A stretch of 64,000 bases of DNA from Bog-756 sp963699345 (GTDB lineage: Bacteria > Actinomycetota > Acidimicrobiia > Acidimicrobiales > RAAP-2). Below are positions 8,210 to 16,490 of the stretch, one piece after another (the stretch's first letter is position 1; the number at the start of each line of letters is the position of its first letter). A program made the position numbers and the translations under genes. The stretch lies in contig CAVOTL010000005.1 of NCBI GenBank assembly GCA_963699345.1, forward strand, positions 1,798,001 through 1,862,000, written 5' to 3'. The notes under the pieces are model-generated. The model saw nothing but the letters and a program-made list of their open reading frames with translations, had not been told where the DNA came from and ran no database searches.

Positions 8210-9520
8210 ATGCGCGGCCGACGTCGTGGTCGGAACAGGCCATCCCCTCCGAGTCCTTCCCCAGCAGGACCCACCGAGGCCGGCGCGTCCGGAAGCTCGG
8301 GAACCGTCACGGTGCTCGACACATCCGACGAAACGGACGAGAGCTCGGCTCCCGCCGGGAGTATCGCCCCTTCCGACACCGAGGCGACATCGAGTCCCGT
8401 GCCGGCCCCGGCCGACTCGAACACCAGCGCCGACGTAGCCTCCACGGAGGCCGACCCATCCGACACCCCCCCGTCCGCATCTGCGCCCGAGCCGATGGCG
8501 GGTGCCCAGGACGAGGTTCCGGCCGCCGGCGACTCGGAGGCGCCCGTTCACGGCGGCCCGTCGGACCCCTCTTCCGATGCGGATCTGAAGGAGGCCTCGG
8601 AGGCTGCGCCAGCCGCGGAGTCCGGCGCCCGGCCCGAACAGCCGGCATCCTCCCCCGCCCCCGAGCAGACGGAAGCCTCCACTCCCGCCCCCGACAGCGG
8701 GGAACCCGTGGCGGCGCAGACCGGCAGGCAGCCTCAGGCGGCGTCCGGCAATCCGCTCCCCCGGGTGCTGGCGGTGGCGAACCAGAAGGGCGGCGTGGGC
8801 AAGACCACGACATCGGTGAACCTCGGCGCCGCGTTGGCCGAACTCGGCTTTCGGGTCCTGGTCATCGATCTGGACCCCCAGGGCAATGCCACCACCGGCC
8901 TGGGGATCGACGCCCGGAATTTCGAGCTCTCGATGTACGACGTACTCATGCGCGACTCATCGCTCGAGGACTGTGTCGAGCCGACGAGCATGAAGAACTT
9001 GTTCGTAGCCCCGGCGACCATCGCCCTCGCCGGTGCCGAAATCGAGTTGGTGCCGGCGTTCAGCCGGGAGCTCAAGCTCAAGCGGGCCATCGAGTCGATC
9101 ATCGACGACTTCGACTACGTCCTTATCGACTGCCCGCCGTCACTGGGGCTCATCACCGTGAACGCTCTCGCCGCCGCCGACGAAGTCCTCGTTCCCATCC
9201 AGTGCGAGTACTACGCACTGGAGGGTCTGAGCCAGCTCATGAGAAACGTGCACCTCGTCGCCTCCAACCTCAATCCGCGGCTCGACATCTCCACGATCGT
9301 CCTCACGATGTACGACGCGCGGACGAAGCTGGCCGATCAGGTCGCATCGGAGGTCCGAGAGCACTTCGGCAACAAGGTCTGCCGGATCGTGATCCCCCGG
9401 ACCGTACGGCTGTCCGAGGCCCCGTCCTTCGGGCAGCCGATCACTGCCTTCGACCCCGCCTCCCGCGGGGCCATTGCCTACAGGGAACTAGCCAAGGAGG
9501 TCAGCGGTGGCACGTCGTAG
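8210..9520 (+). CDS. parA: Chromosome partitioning ATPase ParA
   Basis: ParA is the Walker-type ATPase that moves ParB-parS complexes along the nucleoid. The 436 residues divide into an N-terminal extension of about 183 residues rich in Ala, Pro, Ser, Thr, Glu and Asp, and a standard ParA domain with the deviant Walker A KGGVGKTT at 193-200, DLDPQGNATTGLG, and DYVLIDCPPSLGLI. ATG 8210 is chosen for its GAGGAG site seven bases upstream; an in-frame ATG at 8141 is possible but would only lengthen the tail. The basic start MRGRRRGRNR may bind DNA, which is inference. The 3' end overlaps parB by 14 bases. Confidence 0.93.
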   Translation: MRGRRRGRNRPSPPSPSPAGPTEAGASGSSGTVTVLDTSDETDESSAPAGSIAPSDTEATSSPVPAPADSNTSADVASTEADPSDTPPSASAPEPMAGAQDEVPAAGDSEAPVHGGPSDPSSDADLKEASEAAPAAESGARPEQPASSPAPEQTEASTPAPDSGEPVAAQTGRQPQAASGNPLPRVLAVANQKGGVGKTTTSVNLGAALAELGFRVLVIDLDPQGNATTGLGIDARNFELSMYDVLMRDSSLEDCVEPTSMKNLFVAPATIALAGAEIELVPAFSRELKLKRAIESIIDDFDYVLIDCPPSLGLITVNALAAADEVLVPIQCEYYALEGLSQLMRNVHLVASNLNPRLDISTIVLTMYDARTKLADQVASEVREHFGNKVCRIVIPRTVRLSEAPSFGQPITAFDPASRGAIAYRELAKEVSGGTS

Positions 9521-10505
9521 CGGGCTGGGGAAGGGCCTGAGCGCCCTCATCCCCACCGAGGTCATGGGTGATCGCACCTCAGCCCTCCGAGAGGTTCCCA
9601 TCGGCAACATCAGGCCGAACCCCCGCCAGCCGAGGGTGAACTTCGACGAGGAGACGATGGCGTCGTTGGCGGCGTCGATCAAAGAGCTCGGTGTGCTCCA
9701 GCCCGTGCTGGTACGACGCATCGGGGGAGAGGAGTCGGACGAGTTCGAACTCATCGCCGGTGAACGACGCTGGCGGGCTTCCCGGCGAGCCGGGCTCCAC
9801 ACGATTCCGGTTCTGATCCAGACTTCCAACGACACCCACAGCCTCGAGCAGGCTCTGGTGGAGAACCTCCACCGTCAGGACCTGAACGTGCTGGAGGAGG
9901 CCGCGGCCTATCAACAGCTGATTGAAGAATTCGGCTTCACCCACGATCAGGTGGCCACCCGGGTAGGGAAGAGCCGGACGGCCGTCACGAACATCCTGCG
10001 CCTGCTGCAACTGCCCTCCGGTGTCCAACGGCTCCTGGCGGAGGGGCAGATCAGCCCCGGTCACGCCCGGGCCCTGCTCGGAACGCCGGATCGCGGCTAC
10101 CAGGAGGTGCTGGCGCGTCAGGCGGTGGCCGACGGCCTCACCGTCCGGTCGATCGAGGAACTGGTGCGGACGCACAACGACGAGGCGAACGGTGTGGTGC
10201 GTGACCTCGGCGGTCCGACCGGCGTCCTGCCGCCGCTACCCGACGGCAACGGACAGCTCGGGCCGTCGCCGGTGCCATCGGTTCGCGATGGGGACCCGTC
10301 GGGTGGGGGAGTGCCCGGACCCCGCCAGCTGCCTCCACCCGGGATCCTCGAGTTGGAGGAGCTGTTGTCGAGTCACCTCAATACCCGCGTGAAGGTCGAT
10401 ATGAGCGCCAAGCGGGGCAAGGTGGTCGTCGAATTCGCGACCCTCGAGGACCTGGAGCGGATCTACAAACTGATGGTCGGCGGTGTGGAAACTTCGGTGG
10501 TCTGA
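9507..10505 (+). CDS. parB: Chromosome partitioning protein ParB
   Basis: ParB is a CTP-dependent DNA clamp that loads at parS. The 332 residues begin MARRSGLGKGLSALIP, the ParA-contacting segment. The ParB/Srx nucleotide domain follows with GERRWRAS and ENLHRQDLN, then the central helix-turn-helix (HDQVATRVGKSRTAVTNILRLLQLP). A Pro/Gly-rich linker leads to a C-terminal dimerisation region (LNTRVKVDMSAKRGKVVVEFATLEDLERIYKLM). The GTG start at 9507 lies inside the end of parA. Its targets are the two parS sites upstream. Confidence 0.96.
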   Translation: MARRSGLGKGLSALIPTEVMGDRTSALREVPIGNIRPNPRQPRVNFDEETMASLAASIKELGVLQPVLVRRIGGEESDEFELIAGERRWRASRRAGLHTIPVLIQTSNDTHSLEQALVENLHRQDLNVLEEAAAYQQLIEEFGFTHDQVATRVGKSRTAVTNILRLLQLPSGVQRLLAEGQISPGHARALLGTPDRGYQEVLARQAVADGLTVRSIEELVRTHNDEANGVVRDLGGPTGVLPPLPDGNGQLGPSPVPSVRDGDPSGGGVPGPRQLPPPGILELEELLSSHLNTRVKVDMSAKRGKVVVEFATLEDLERIYKLMVGGVETSVV

Positions 10506-10610
10506 GTATCGTCACTGTCAGTGAGGTTAACTGACATAACTGTCTAAATTCCTGGTGTCTTAACCACGCAGAGCGAATATTCACAGCCCTGAACCCAAAG
10601 TAGAGCTTCT

Positions 10611-10637
10611 TCCACAACCTGTGCATGAGGTTGTGGA
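10611..10637. repeat. Inverted repeat with opposed DnaA-box-like halves after parB
   Basis: TCCACAACCT (10611-10620) and AGGTTGTGGA (10628-10637) are perfect 10-bp arms around a seven-base loop. The right arm runs into TGTGGATTA (10632-10640), an inverted DnaA box with 8 of 9 matches; the left arm carries TCTTCCACA, 7 of 9. It lies between convergent parB and the amidase-like gene, so a bidirectional terminator is possible, but there is no T-run. A separate 13-base palindrome TCACTGTCAGTGA is at 10512-10524. Confidence 0.5.
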
Positions 10638-10730
10638 TTACCTCTCCGGCCCGATGTCAGGTAGAGGTGGAGTGCTCAGAAGCCCGGAGAGGCCCGTTTT
10701 CGGGGGCTCCGGCACCTGGGTGCCCGGAAT

Positions 10731-11717
10731 TCAGTCCCAGGCGGTGTCGACCCATTCGGCCAGCGAGTCGACCACGGCCCGGGCGATGACCGGGGCCTGC
10801 TCCACCAGGACCGATGCCGGGGCGATCTCGCAGATGACCGCCGGCATCCGGGTCTCGCGCAGCACGGGCAGTGACATCCCGTCGGTACCCCGGTCCGGCA
10901 GGCCGAGGGTGGTGGCGAGGGCGACATGGAGGAGTTCGGCCAGGTGGCGACCTCCTGCGGAGGAGTAGCGGTAGCCCGCGTAGTAGGAGCTGGAGCAGCC
11001 GGGTTCCGTCCCCACCCGGATGCCCACGAAGACCTCGGCATCGGCCGCGTTCGCCTCGGACGCCTGGATCGAGCCTTCGGGATGGTGGTGCGTGGTGACG
11101 AGCGCACCGTGGCTGACGAGGAGGCGACGGACCGCCCCCACCGTCGCGCCGAGCCCACCTTCCTCGCCGACGGAGACGCGGCGGCCGGCGAGCGTGCGGG
11201 GGGCCTGACGGAGCCGTTCCCGGTCGCGCACGGTCGAGACGAGTTCGGACCCGTCGTGGCGCGAGCCGAAGCGGAGCAGTTCCGCCACCGTGGCGGCCCC
11301 GGCGATGCCGTCGACCGGAAGCCCTGCGTTGCGTTGGAATTCGGCGAGGGCGGCCGAGGTGAGGTCGCCGAAGATGCCGTCCACCCGGCCCGTGTCGAAA
11401 CCGAGCGCGCTCAGCCGCTGCTGGAGTTCAGCGACATCGTCACCGCGGAGCATGGGGGACCGCCGGTAGAGGAAGCGGTCGCCGAGGCGCCTACCGGCCT
11501 CGACCAGGGCCGACCAGGTCTGGTGCCCGCAGATCCCGTCGATCCGCAGGCCACGACGGTGCTGAAACGCCTCGAGCGCCGCCCGGGTGCCCTCCCGGAA
11601 GCAGCCCTCGTCGTCGACGCCGGGGGAGAGGCCCAGTTCGGTGAGCCGACGTTGGACGTCGGCCACCGCGTCGCCCTCGTCGCCGAGGGCCAGATGGATG
11701 TCCAGGTCCGGACTCAT
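10731..11717 (-). CDS. cwlM: CwlM-like amidase-fold protein, catalytic residues apparently lost
   Basis: The 328 residues contain two peptidoglycan-binding repeats (about 10-65, with DVQRRLTELGL and TRAALEAFQHRRGL, and about 85-140, with ELQQRLSALGF and TSAALAEFQRNAGL), then an Amidase_3-like domain. The zinc-binding motifs of active amidases are not present: the usual DPGHGG reads VGEEGG and the usual SIHAN reads VGIRVG, while a late Glu (AVICEI) is kept. I recall mycobacterial CwlM, at the same place beside trxA, acting as a regulator of MurA. ATG 11717 (MSPDLDIHLALGDEGD) gives the natural start; the frame upstream overlaps trxA and is not family-like. Confidence 0.82.
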   Translation of the reverse strand: MSPDLDIHLALGDEGDAVADVQRRLTELGLSPGVDDEGCFREGTRAALEAFQHRRGLRIDGICGHQTWSALVEAGRRLGDRFLYRRSPMLRGDDVAELQQRLSALGFDTGRVDGIFGDLTSAALAEFQRNAGLPVDGIAGAATVAELLRFGSRHDGSELVSTVRDRERLRQAPRTLAGRRVSVGEEGGLGATVGAVRRLLVSHGALVTTHHHPEGSIQASEANAADAEVFVGIRVGTEPGCSSSYYAGYRYSSAGGRHLAELLHVALATTLGLPDRGTDGMSLPVLRETRMPAVICEIAPASVLVEQAPVIARAVVDSLAEWVDTAWD

Positions 11718-11784
11718 CGCCCGACCACGGCCCGGCACCGGTCCGCGGTCGGTCGGGGCGGCCCTCCACGGGCCACCGGGCCAC

Positions 11785-12111
11785 TCAAAGGTGCGCCGAC
11801 AGCTCCTGGAGCAGCTGACCCTTGCCCTTGGCCCCGACGATGCGCATGGCCGGCTCGCCATCCTTGAAGAGGATCAGGGTGGGGATGCTCATGACGTCGA
11901 ATCGACGGGTCACGTCGAGGTTGTCGTCGATGTTCAGCTTCACCACGTCGACCTTGCCGGCCTGCTCCTCGGCGATCTCCTCGAGTACCGGGGCGATCAT
12001 CTTGCACGGGCCACACCATTCCGCCCAGAAGTCCACCAGCACGGGAACGTCCGAGGCCTTGACATGCTCGTCAAAACTAGCGTCGGTCAGGTTCGTGATC
12101 TTCTCACTCAT
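11785..12111 (-). CDS. trxA: Thioredoxin
   Basis: This cytoplasmic dithiol reductase is recycled by the thioredoxin reductase encoded 109 bases upstream. The 108 residues have the active site WAEWCGPCKM (Cys at about 33 and 36), the cis-proline segment SIPTLILFKDG, and the normal thioredoxin length. ATG 12111 is preceded by AGGAGGAAT. The order trxB-trxA-amidase-like is the one found in mycobacteria. The 67-base gap to the next gene suggests co-transcription. Confidence 0.97.
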   Translation of the reverse strand: MSEKITNLTDASFDEHVKASDVPVLVDFWAEWCGPCKMIAPVLEEIAEEQAGKVDVVKLNIDDNLDVTRRFDVMSIPTLILFKDGEPAMRIVGAKGKGQLLQELSAHL

Positions 12112-12220
12112 GGTGATGATTCCTCCTGGGCCTTGCGGGCCGGGTGATGTGTCCGTCGTGACACGCTAGGTCAACCGCCCGACCCACGATCGCATTCCCG
12201 CCGGTGGGAACGGCGCAGCC

Positions 12221-13192
12221 TCAGTGGTGGGTGGCGGCCTGGTCCTCGAGCCAGCGTTCGGCGTCGATGGCCGCCATGCATCCCGAGCCCGCGGCGGTGA
12301 TGGCCTGGCGGTAGCGGTGGTCCTGGACGTCACCACACGCGAAGACACCCTCCACGTTGGTGTACGTGGTCGAACCCACCGTCCGGAGGTACCCGTTCTC
12401 CTCCATGTCCAACTGGCCCTTGAAGAGGTCGGTGTTGGGCAGGTGGCCGATGGCGACGAACAGCCCGGTCACCCCGAGATCGGACTCCTCGCCCGTCTCG
12501 TTGTTCCGGACCCGGATCCCCGCGACCTTGGAATCGCCGAGCACGTCGACCACCGACGTGTGCCAGAGGAACTCGATCTTCGGGTTGGCGTGGGCCCGCT
12601 GCTGCATGACCTTGGAGGCCCGCAGTTCGCCACGACGGTGGATGACGGTGACCTTGTCGGCGAACCGGGTGAGGAACAGGGCCTCCTCCAGGGCGGAGTC
12701 GCCCCCGCCGACCACGGCGATCTCGTGACCGCGGAAGAAGAAGCCGTCACAGGTGGCACACGTGGACACGCCGTAACCGAGCAGGCGCTCCTCGTTGGCG
12801 AGGTCCAGCATCAGCGCCTTGGCGCCCGTGGCCACGATCAGCGCCTCGGCGGAGTAGGTGGGTTCCGGGGCGTCCGGGTCACCGATCCACAGTCCGAAGG
12901 GCCGGGCCGACAGGTCGACCCGGGACACCTTGGCCGTCACGTAGTCGGTGCCGAAGCGGGCCGCCTGCTCGCGGAACGCCCCCATCAGCTCGGGACCCAT
13001 GATCCCCTGCACGAACCCGGGGTAGTTCTCCACCTCGGTGGTGAGCATCAGCTGGCCACCGGGCTGGTCGCTGGTCGAGGAGGGCTCCCCTTCGATGACC
13101 AGGGGGGAGAGCTGCGCGCGGGAGGCGTAGATGGCAGCCGTGAGGCCGGCCGGCCCGGACCCGACGATGACGACCTGACGGGCCTCGGTCAT
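12221..13192 (-). CDS. trxB: Thioredoxin-disulfide reductase
   Basis: This FAD enzyme reduces thioredoxin with NADPH. The 323 residues start MTEARQVVIVGSGPAGLTAA (FAD GxGxxG motif), carry the redox pair CATC (about 144-147), a second nucleotide fold VVGGGDSALEEALFL followed by the NADPH-phosphate reading segment HRRGELRASK, and the FAD-binding end GVFACGDVQDHRYRQAITAAGSG. ATG 13192 overlaps the stop of the upstream membrane-protein gene by four bases. It lies just upstream of trxA on the same strand. Confidence 0.97.
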   Translation of the reverse strand: MTEARQVVIVGSGPAGLTAAIYASRAQLSPLVIEGEPSSTSDQPGGQLMLTTEVENYPGFVQGIMGPELMGAFREQAARFGTDYVTAKVSRVDLSARPFGLWIGDPDAPEPTYSAEALIVATGAKALMLDLANEERLLGYGVSTCATCDGFFFRGHEIAVVGGGDSALEEALFLTRFADKVTVIHRRGELRASKVMQQRAHANPKIEFLWHTSVVDVLGDSKVAGIRVRNNETGEESDLGVTGLFVAIGHLPNTDLFKGQLDMEENGYLRTVGSTTYTNVEGVFACGDVQDHRYRQAITAAGSGCMAAIDAERWLEDQAATHH

Positions 13193-13548
13193 GCCGCGGC
13201 GGTGTCGGGGGTGGCCGAGCGGTCGATCCGCTGCGTCCAGGCGGCGATGCCACCGGCGACGAAGACGACGCCCACGATCAGGTCCGAGACCCACACCCGA
13301 TTGCCCGGGATGTAGACGGTCAGGAACCGGATCAGCGTGATGGACAGCAGCGTGATGGTGACGACGCTGGCGGCGAACACGATGATCCCGAAGACGATTC
13401 CCCGGGTGGCCAGGGTGAGCGGACGGACCGCCTTGTTCTGGATGAAGTCGACGACGGTGTCGACGGCGTCGGCACCCTTGACGGGCAGGTCGTCGAGCGC
13501 GGACAACCCGGGGAGCGACGACGCGTGGGGCTCAGGCTTCGGATCCAT
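13189..13548 (-). CDS. Small membrane protein of unknown function
   Basis: The 119-residue product has two hydrophobic segments (about 48-78, GIVFGIIVFAASVVTITLLSITLI, and about 88-104, VSDLIVGVVFVAGGIAAW), with acidic and polar ends. I do not recognise the family. It overlaps trxB by four bases and is probably translated with it. Start ATG 13548 begins MDPKPEPHASS. A role tied to the thioredoxin pair is only suggested by position. Confidence 0.7.
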   Translation of the reverse strand: MDPKPEPHASSLPGLSALDDLPVKGADAVDTVVDFIQNKAVRPLTLATRGIVFGIIVFAASVVTITLLSITLIRFLTVYIPGNRVWVSDLIVGVVFVAGGIAAWTQRIDRSATPDTAAA

Positions 13549-13615
13549 GGCCTGAGGATACCCCGCAGGGCGCGTTCCACCGCCGGACGGTGGGCCGGGG
13601 CACCGTCCCCGCGCG

Positions 13616-14458
13616 TCAGGCCTTGGTGATCATGCACATGCCGATGGTGCCGGGCCCGGTATGGGTGCCGACCACCGGGCCGAGCTGAGTAACCACCAAC
13701 GGGTGCTCCACGTCGAGGCCGTCCAGCATGCCGAGGAACGTGTCGATGTCGGCCGCCGCACCGTGCGCGACGGCGATCCGGCTGAGTGGAGGGCTGGCGT
13801 GGGCCTTGTCGGCCAGGTACTGGAGCGACCGCTGACGGGTGCGCTGCTTGGACTCCTCGGCGACCTCGCCGTCGACCAGGACCACCACGGGTTTGATGGA
13901 GAGCAACGAGCCCAGCAACGCCCGGGCACCGCCGATCCGACCGCCCTTCTCGAGGTGCTCGAGGGTGTCGACGACGCCGTAGACCTGGGTGCGGAGGCTG
14001 AGTTCCCGCGCCCGGGCCTCGAGGGTGTCGAGGTCGGCGCCGGTGGCGGCCGCCTCGGCGACGTCGAGCACGATGAGGCCGAGACCCATGGTGAGGGAGC
14101 GGGTGTCGACGGTCCGCACCTCGATGCGGTCGGTCACCGACTTGGCGGCGGCCACGGTGGACTGGTAGGTGGCCGACACCCCGGCGGACAGGCTCAGGCT
14201 GAGGACCCCGTCGTAGCCGTCGTCGGCCGCCGCCAGGAACGCCTCCTGGAAGGCCCCGGGCGAGGGCGCCGCCGTTTCGGGGAGGACGGAGCTGGCCTTG
14301 CAGCGGGCCCAGAACTGCTCGGTGGTCAGGTCCCGACCGTCCACGAACTCCTCGTCGCCGAAGCGGATGGACAGGGGCACGACGGTCACCCCGTGCTCGG
14401 CCGCCATGTCGGCGGACAGGTCACACGCGCTATCGGTTACCACCCGGATGCGGGCCAT
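13616..14458 (-). CDS. DegV family fatty-acid-binding protein
   Basis: DegV proteins bind a fatty acid in a deep pocket; in Gram-positive bacteria FakB members present it to the FakA kinase. The 280 residues begin MARIRVVTDSACDLS, the standard DegV opening, and include FVDGRDLTTEQF, LSLSAGVSATYQS and a C-terminal GTHTGPGTIG with the lipid-contacting Thr-His. ATG 14458 is selected from the family start; the longer frame runs back into murJ. It overlaps the murJ 3' end by 29 bases. No fakA is in the window. Confidence 0.9.
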   Translation of the reverse strand: MARIRVVTDSACDLSADMAAEHGVTVVPLSIRFGDEEFVDGRDLTTEQFWARCKASSVLPETAAPSPGAFQEAFLAAADDGYDGVLSLSLSAGVSATYQSTVAAAKSVTDRIEVRTVDTRSLTMGLGLIVLDVAEAAATGADLDTLEARARELSLRTQVYGVVDTLEHLEKGGRIGGARALLGSLLSIKPVVVLVDGEVAEESKQRTRQRSLQYLADKAHASPPLSRIAVAHGAAADIDTFLGMLDGLDVEHPLVVTQLGPVVGTHTGPGTIGMCMITKA

Positions 14459-16490
14459 GGGACTCCTCCTCGTCGTCCGGGGGCGCGACGCCCTCCGCTT
14501 GCTCTGCCGGCACACCGCCGGTGGTCAGGCCGATCCCCGGGGCGTCCGACGGCGACTCCCCCCGTCCGTCGGGTACCGGGCGCAGGTGGCGCACCGGCAC
14601 CCCGTGGGTCCCGCCGAGTCTGCCACGTAACGGGATCGGCGAGGGAGGATCGCCGGGCTCTCCGTCGGCCATGTCGACCTCCCCTCGGTCGAGGGGAGCG
14701 GGGGTCGGCCCGGCCTCGGGTTCGACGAGCCGGATCGACGAGTGGCCGGCGCGGCTCCGAGGATCCTGGGCGACCGGACGTCCACCGGGCCCGCCCGGGG
14801 GGTCCGGTGGCGGTGGGGGTGGAGGCGCGCCGGGCCCACGATCGGCGGAGGCGCGGCGAGCCTGGCGGGAGGCGAGGACCACGGTCGTCCCGGCGAAGGC
14901 CAGCGCCCCCACGACGACGGCCAGGACGACGCGGCCGAGGAGGGCGATCCCGGTGGTGGCACCCGATACGTTGACCGCCAGCACGGTGGCGACGGCCATG
15001 ACGGCGGTGGCGATGAGGACGCGGACGACCGGGGTGGTCAGTTCGTGTCCCCCCAGACCCGCATCCTTGCGGGCCACCACCGACAGGGCGATGACCGCGG
15101 CCACCGTGTACGCCACCGAGACCGACAGGGCGAGGCCGCGGACGCCGAAGGGGCCCACCAGGAGGATGCCGAGGACGATGTTGATACCGTTCTCGACCAG
15201 GTAGATCCGGAACGCGGTGCGGGTGTCCTGCATGGCCTGGAGCACGCGGACCATGTAGAGGAAGGTGCAGAACCCGGGTAGCCCGAGGGCGAACATCGCC
15301 AACGCTCCGGCGGTCTGGGACGCCTCGGCCGCGGTCTCGGCGCCGTGGTCGAGGATCAGATCGATGAGCGGGTGCGCCAGGAGGATCATCCCGACCGCCG
15401 AGGGGATGACGATCACCAGGATGCTGCGGAGGCCGAAGGCCATGCGTCGACGGAACGCGGCGATGTCCCCTTCTGCCCAGCGGGCCGACAACGAAGGGGT
15501 GACGGCGCTCATGATCGACACGGCGATCACGCCGTAGGGGAGTTGGAAGAACGTGTAGGCGTACGTGTACGCCGAGACGGCGCCGGGGACCTTGGCCCCG
15601 TCGGCCAGCGCCAGCACCACCACCAGGGCCACCTGGTTGGAGAGCACGATGCCGAACGTCCACCCCGCCAGGCGGGTGATGCGGCGCATGGCCTCGTGCC
15701 CGGGCTGCCAGCGGAACGAGAGGTGCAGGTCGGACCGCAGGAGCGACGGGACGAGCAGGAGGGCCTGGACCACCACGCCCAGCGTCGTCCCGACACCCAG
15801 GAGGACCAGGGCGGTGTGGTGCGCCTCGATGGTGGCCAGGTTCGGGCTCGGCACCAGCTCGTGGAACCACACCAGCATCCCGATGACCACCAGGTTGTTG
15901 GCGATCGGGACGAACATCGGTGCGGCGAACTTGCCCTGGGTGTTGAGCAGCGCCGTGAACAGGGCGATCAGGCCGTAGCAGGCCAGCTGGGGGACGAACC
16001 AGCGCAGCAGGAAGACCGCCACCTGCTGCTGCTGCGCCACGTCGGCGTGATGATTGGTGATCGTGTACAGGTCGATGATCTGGGGGGTGAGGACGAAGAA
16101 GGCGACCGTGGCCGCCACCACGACGACCACCGTGACCGTGACCACCGCCGAGATGGCCTCCCACGCCTCCTTGGCCGCCCGCGTGGTGAGTTCGGCGACG
16201 AACACGGGGACGAACGTGGCGGCCAGGACGCCACCGATGACGATGTCGGTGACGATGTTGGGTGTGGTGTTGGCCAGGTTGTAGGCATCGGCGAAGCCAC
16301 CACCGCTCAGCGCGGCCGTGAGGGCGATGACGCGGCCCACCCCCGTGAGTCGGGAGAGCGTGGTGCCGACCGCCATGCCGGCGGTGGCTCCCGCCAACCG
16401 CTTGGTGGCCCCCCGGGGTGGGGTGGGCGGCCGGGGCGCCCCGCCGACCTCCGCGGTGCCGTCCTCGATCGAGGTGTCCTCGTCGGTCAC
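14430..16490 (-). CDS. murJ: Lipid II flippase MurJ with long disordered C-terminal tail
   Basis: MurJ (MviN) flips lipid II across the membrane for peptidoglycan synthesis. Of 686 residues, about 45-545 form the multi-helix MOP exporter core, with conserved LSRLTGVGRVIALTAALSGGGFADAYNLANTTPN at its start. The last 140 residues are Pro/Gly-rich and hydrophilic (a run of seven prolines), likely cytoplasmic. Mycobacterial MviN carries a pseudokinase region after the core; that domain is not visible here. GTG 16490 is chosen because it overlaps the DUF6049 stop as GTGA. The 3' end overlaps degV. Confidence 0.93.
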   Translation of the reverse strand: MTDEDTSIEDGTAEVGGAPRPPTPPRGATKRLAGATAGMAVGTTLSRLTGVGRVIALTAALSGGGFADAYNLANTTPNIVTDIVIGGVLAATFVPVFVAELTTRAAKEAWEAISAVVTVTVVVVVAATVAFFVLTPQIIDLYTITNHHADVAQQQQVAVFLLRWFVPQLACYGLIALFTALLNTQGKFAAPMFVPIANNLVVIGMLVWFHELVPSPNLATIEAHHTALVLLGVGTTLGVVVQALLLVPSLLRSDLHLSFRWQPGHEAMRRITRLAGWTFGIVLSNQVALVVVLALADGAKVPGAVSAYTYAYTFFQLPYGVIAVSIMSAVTPSLSARWAEGDIAAFRRRMAFGLRSILVIVIPSAVGMILLAHPLIDLILDHGAETAAEASQTAGALAMFALGLPGFCTFLYMVRVLQAMQDTRTAFRIYLVENGINIVLGILLVGPFGVRGLALSVSVAYTVAAVIALSVVARKDAGLGGHELTTPVVRVLIATAVMAVATVLAVNVSGATTGIALLGRVVLAVVVGALAFAGTTVVLASRQARRASADRGPGAPPPPPPPDPPGGPGGRPVAQDPRSRAGHSSIRLVEPEAGPTPAPLDRGEVDMADGEPGDPPSPIPLRGRLGGTHGVPVRHLRPVPDGRGESPSDAPGIGLTTGGVPAEQAEGVAPPDDEEESHGPHPGGNR

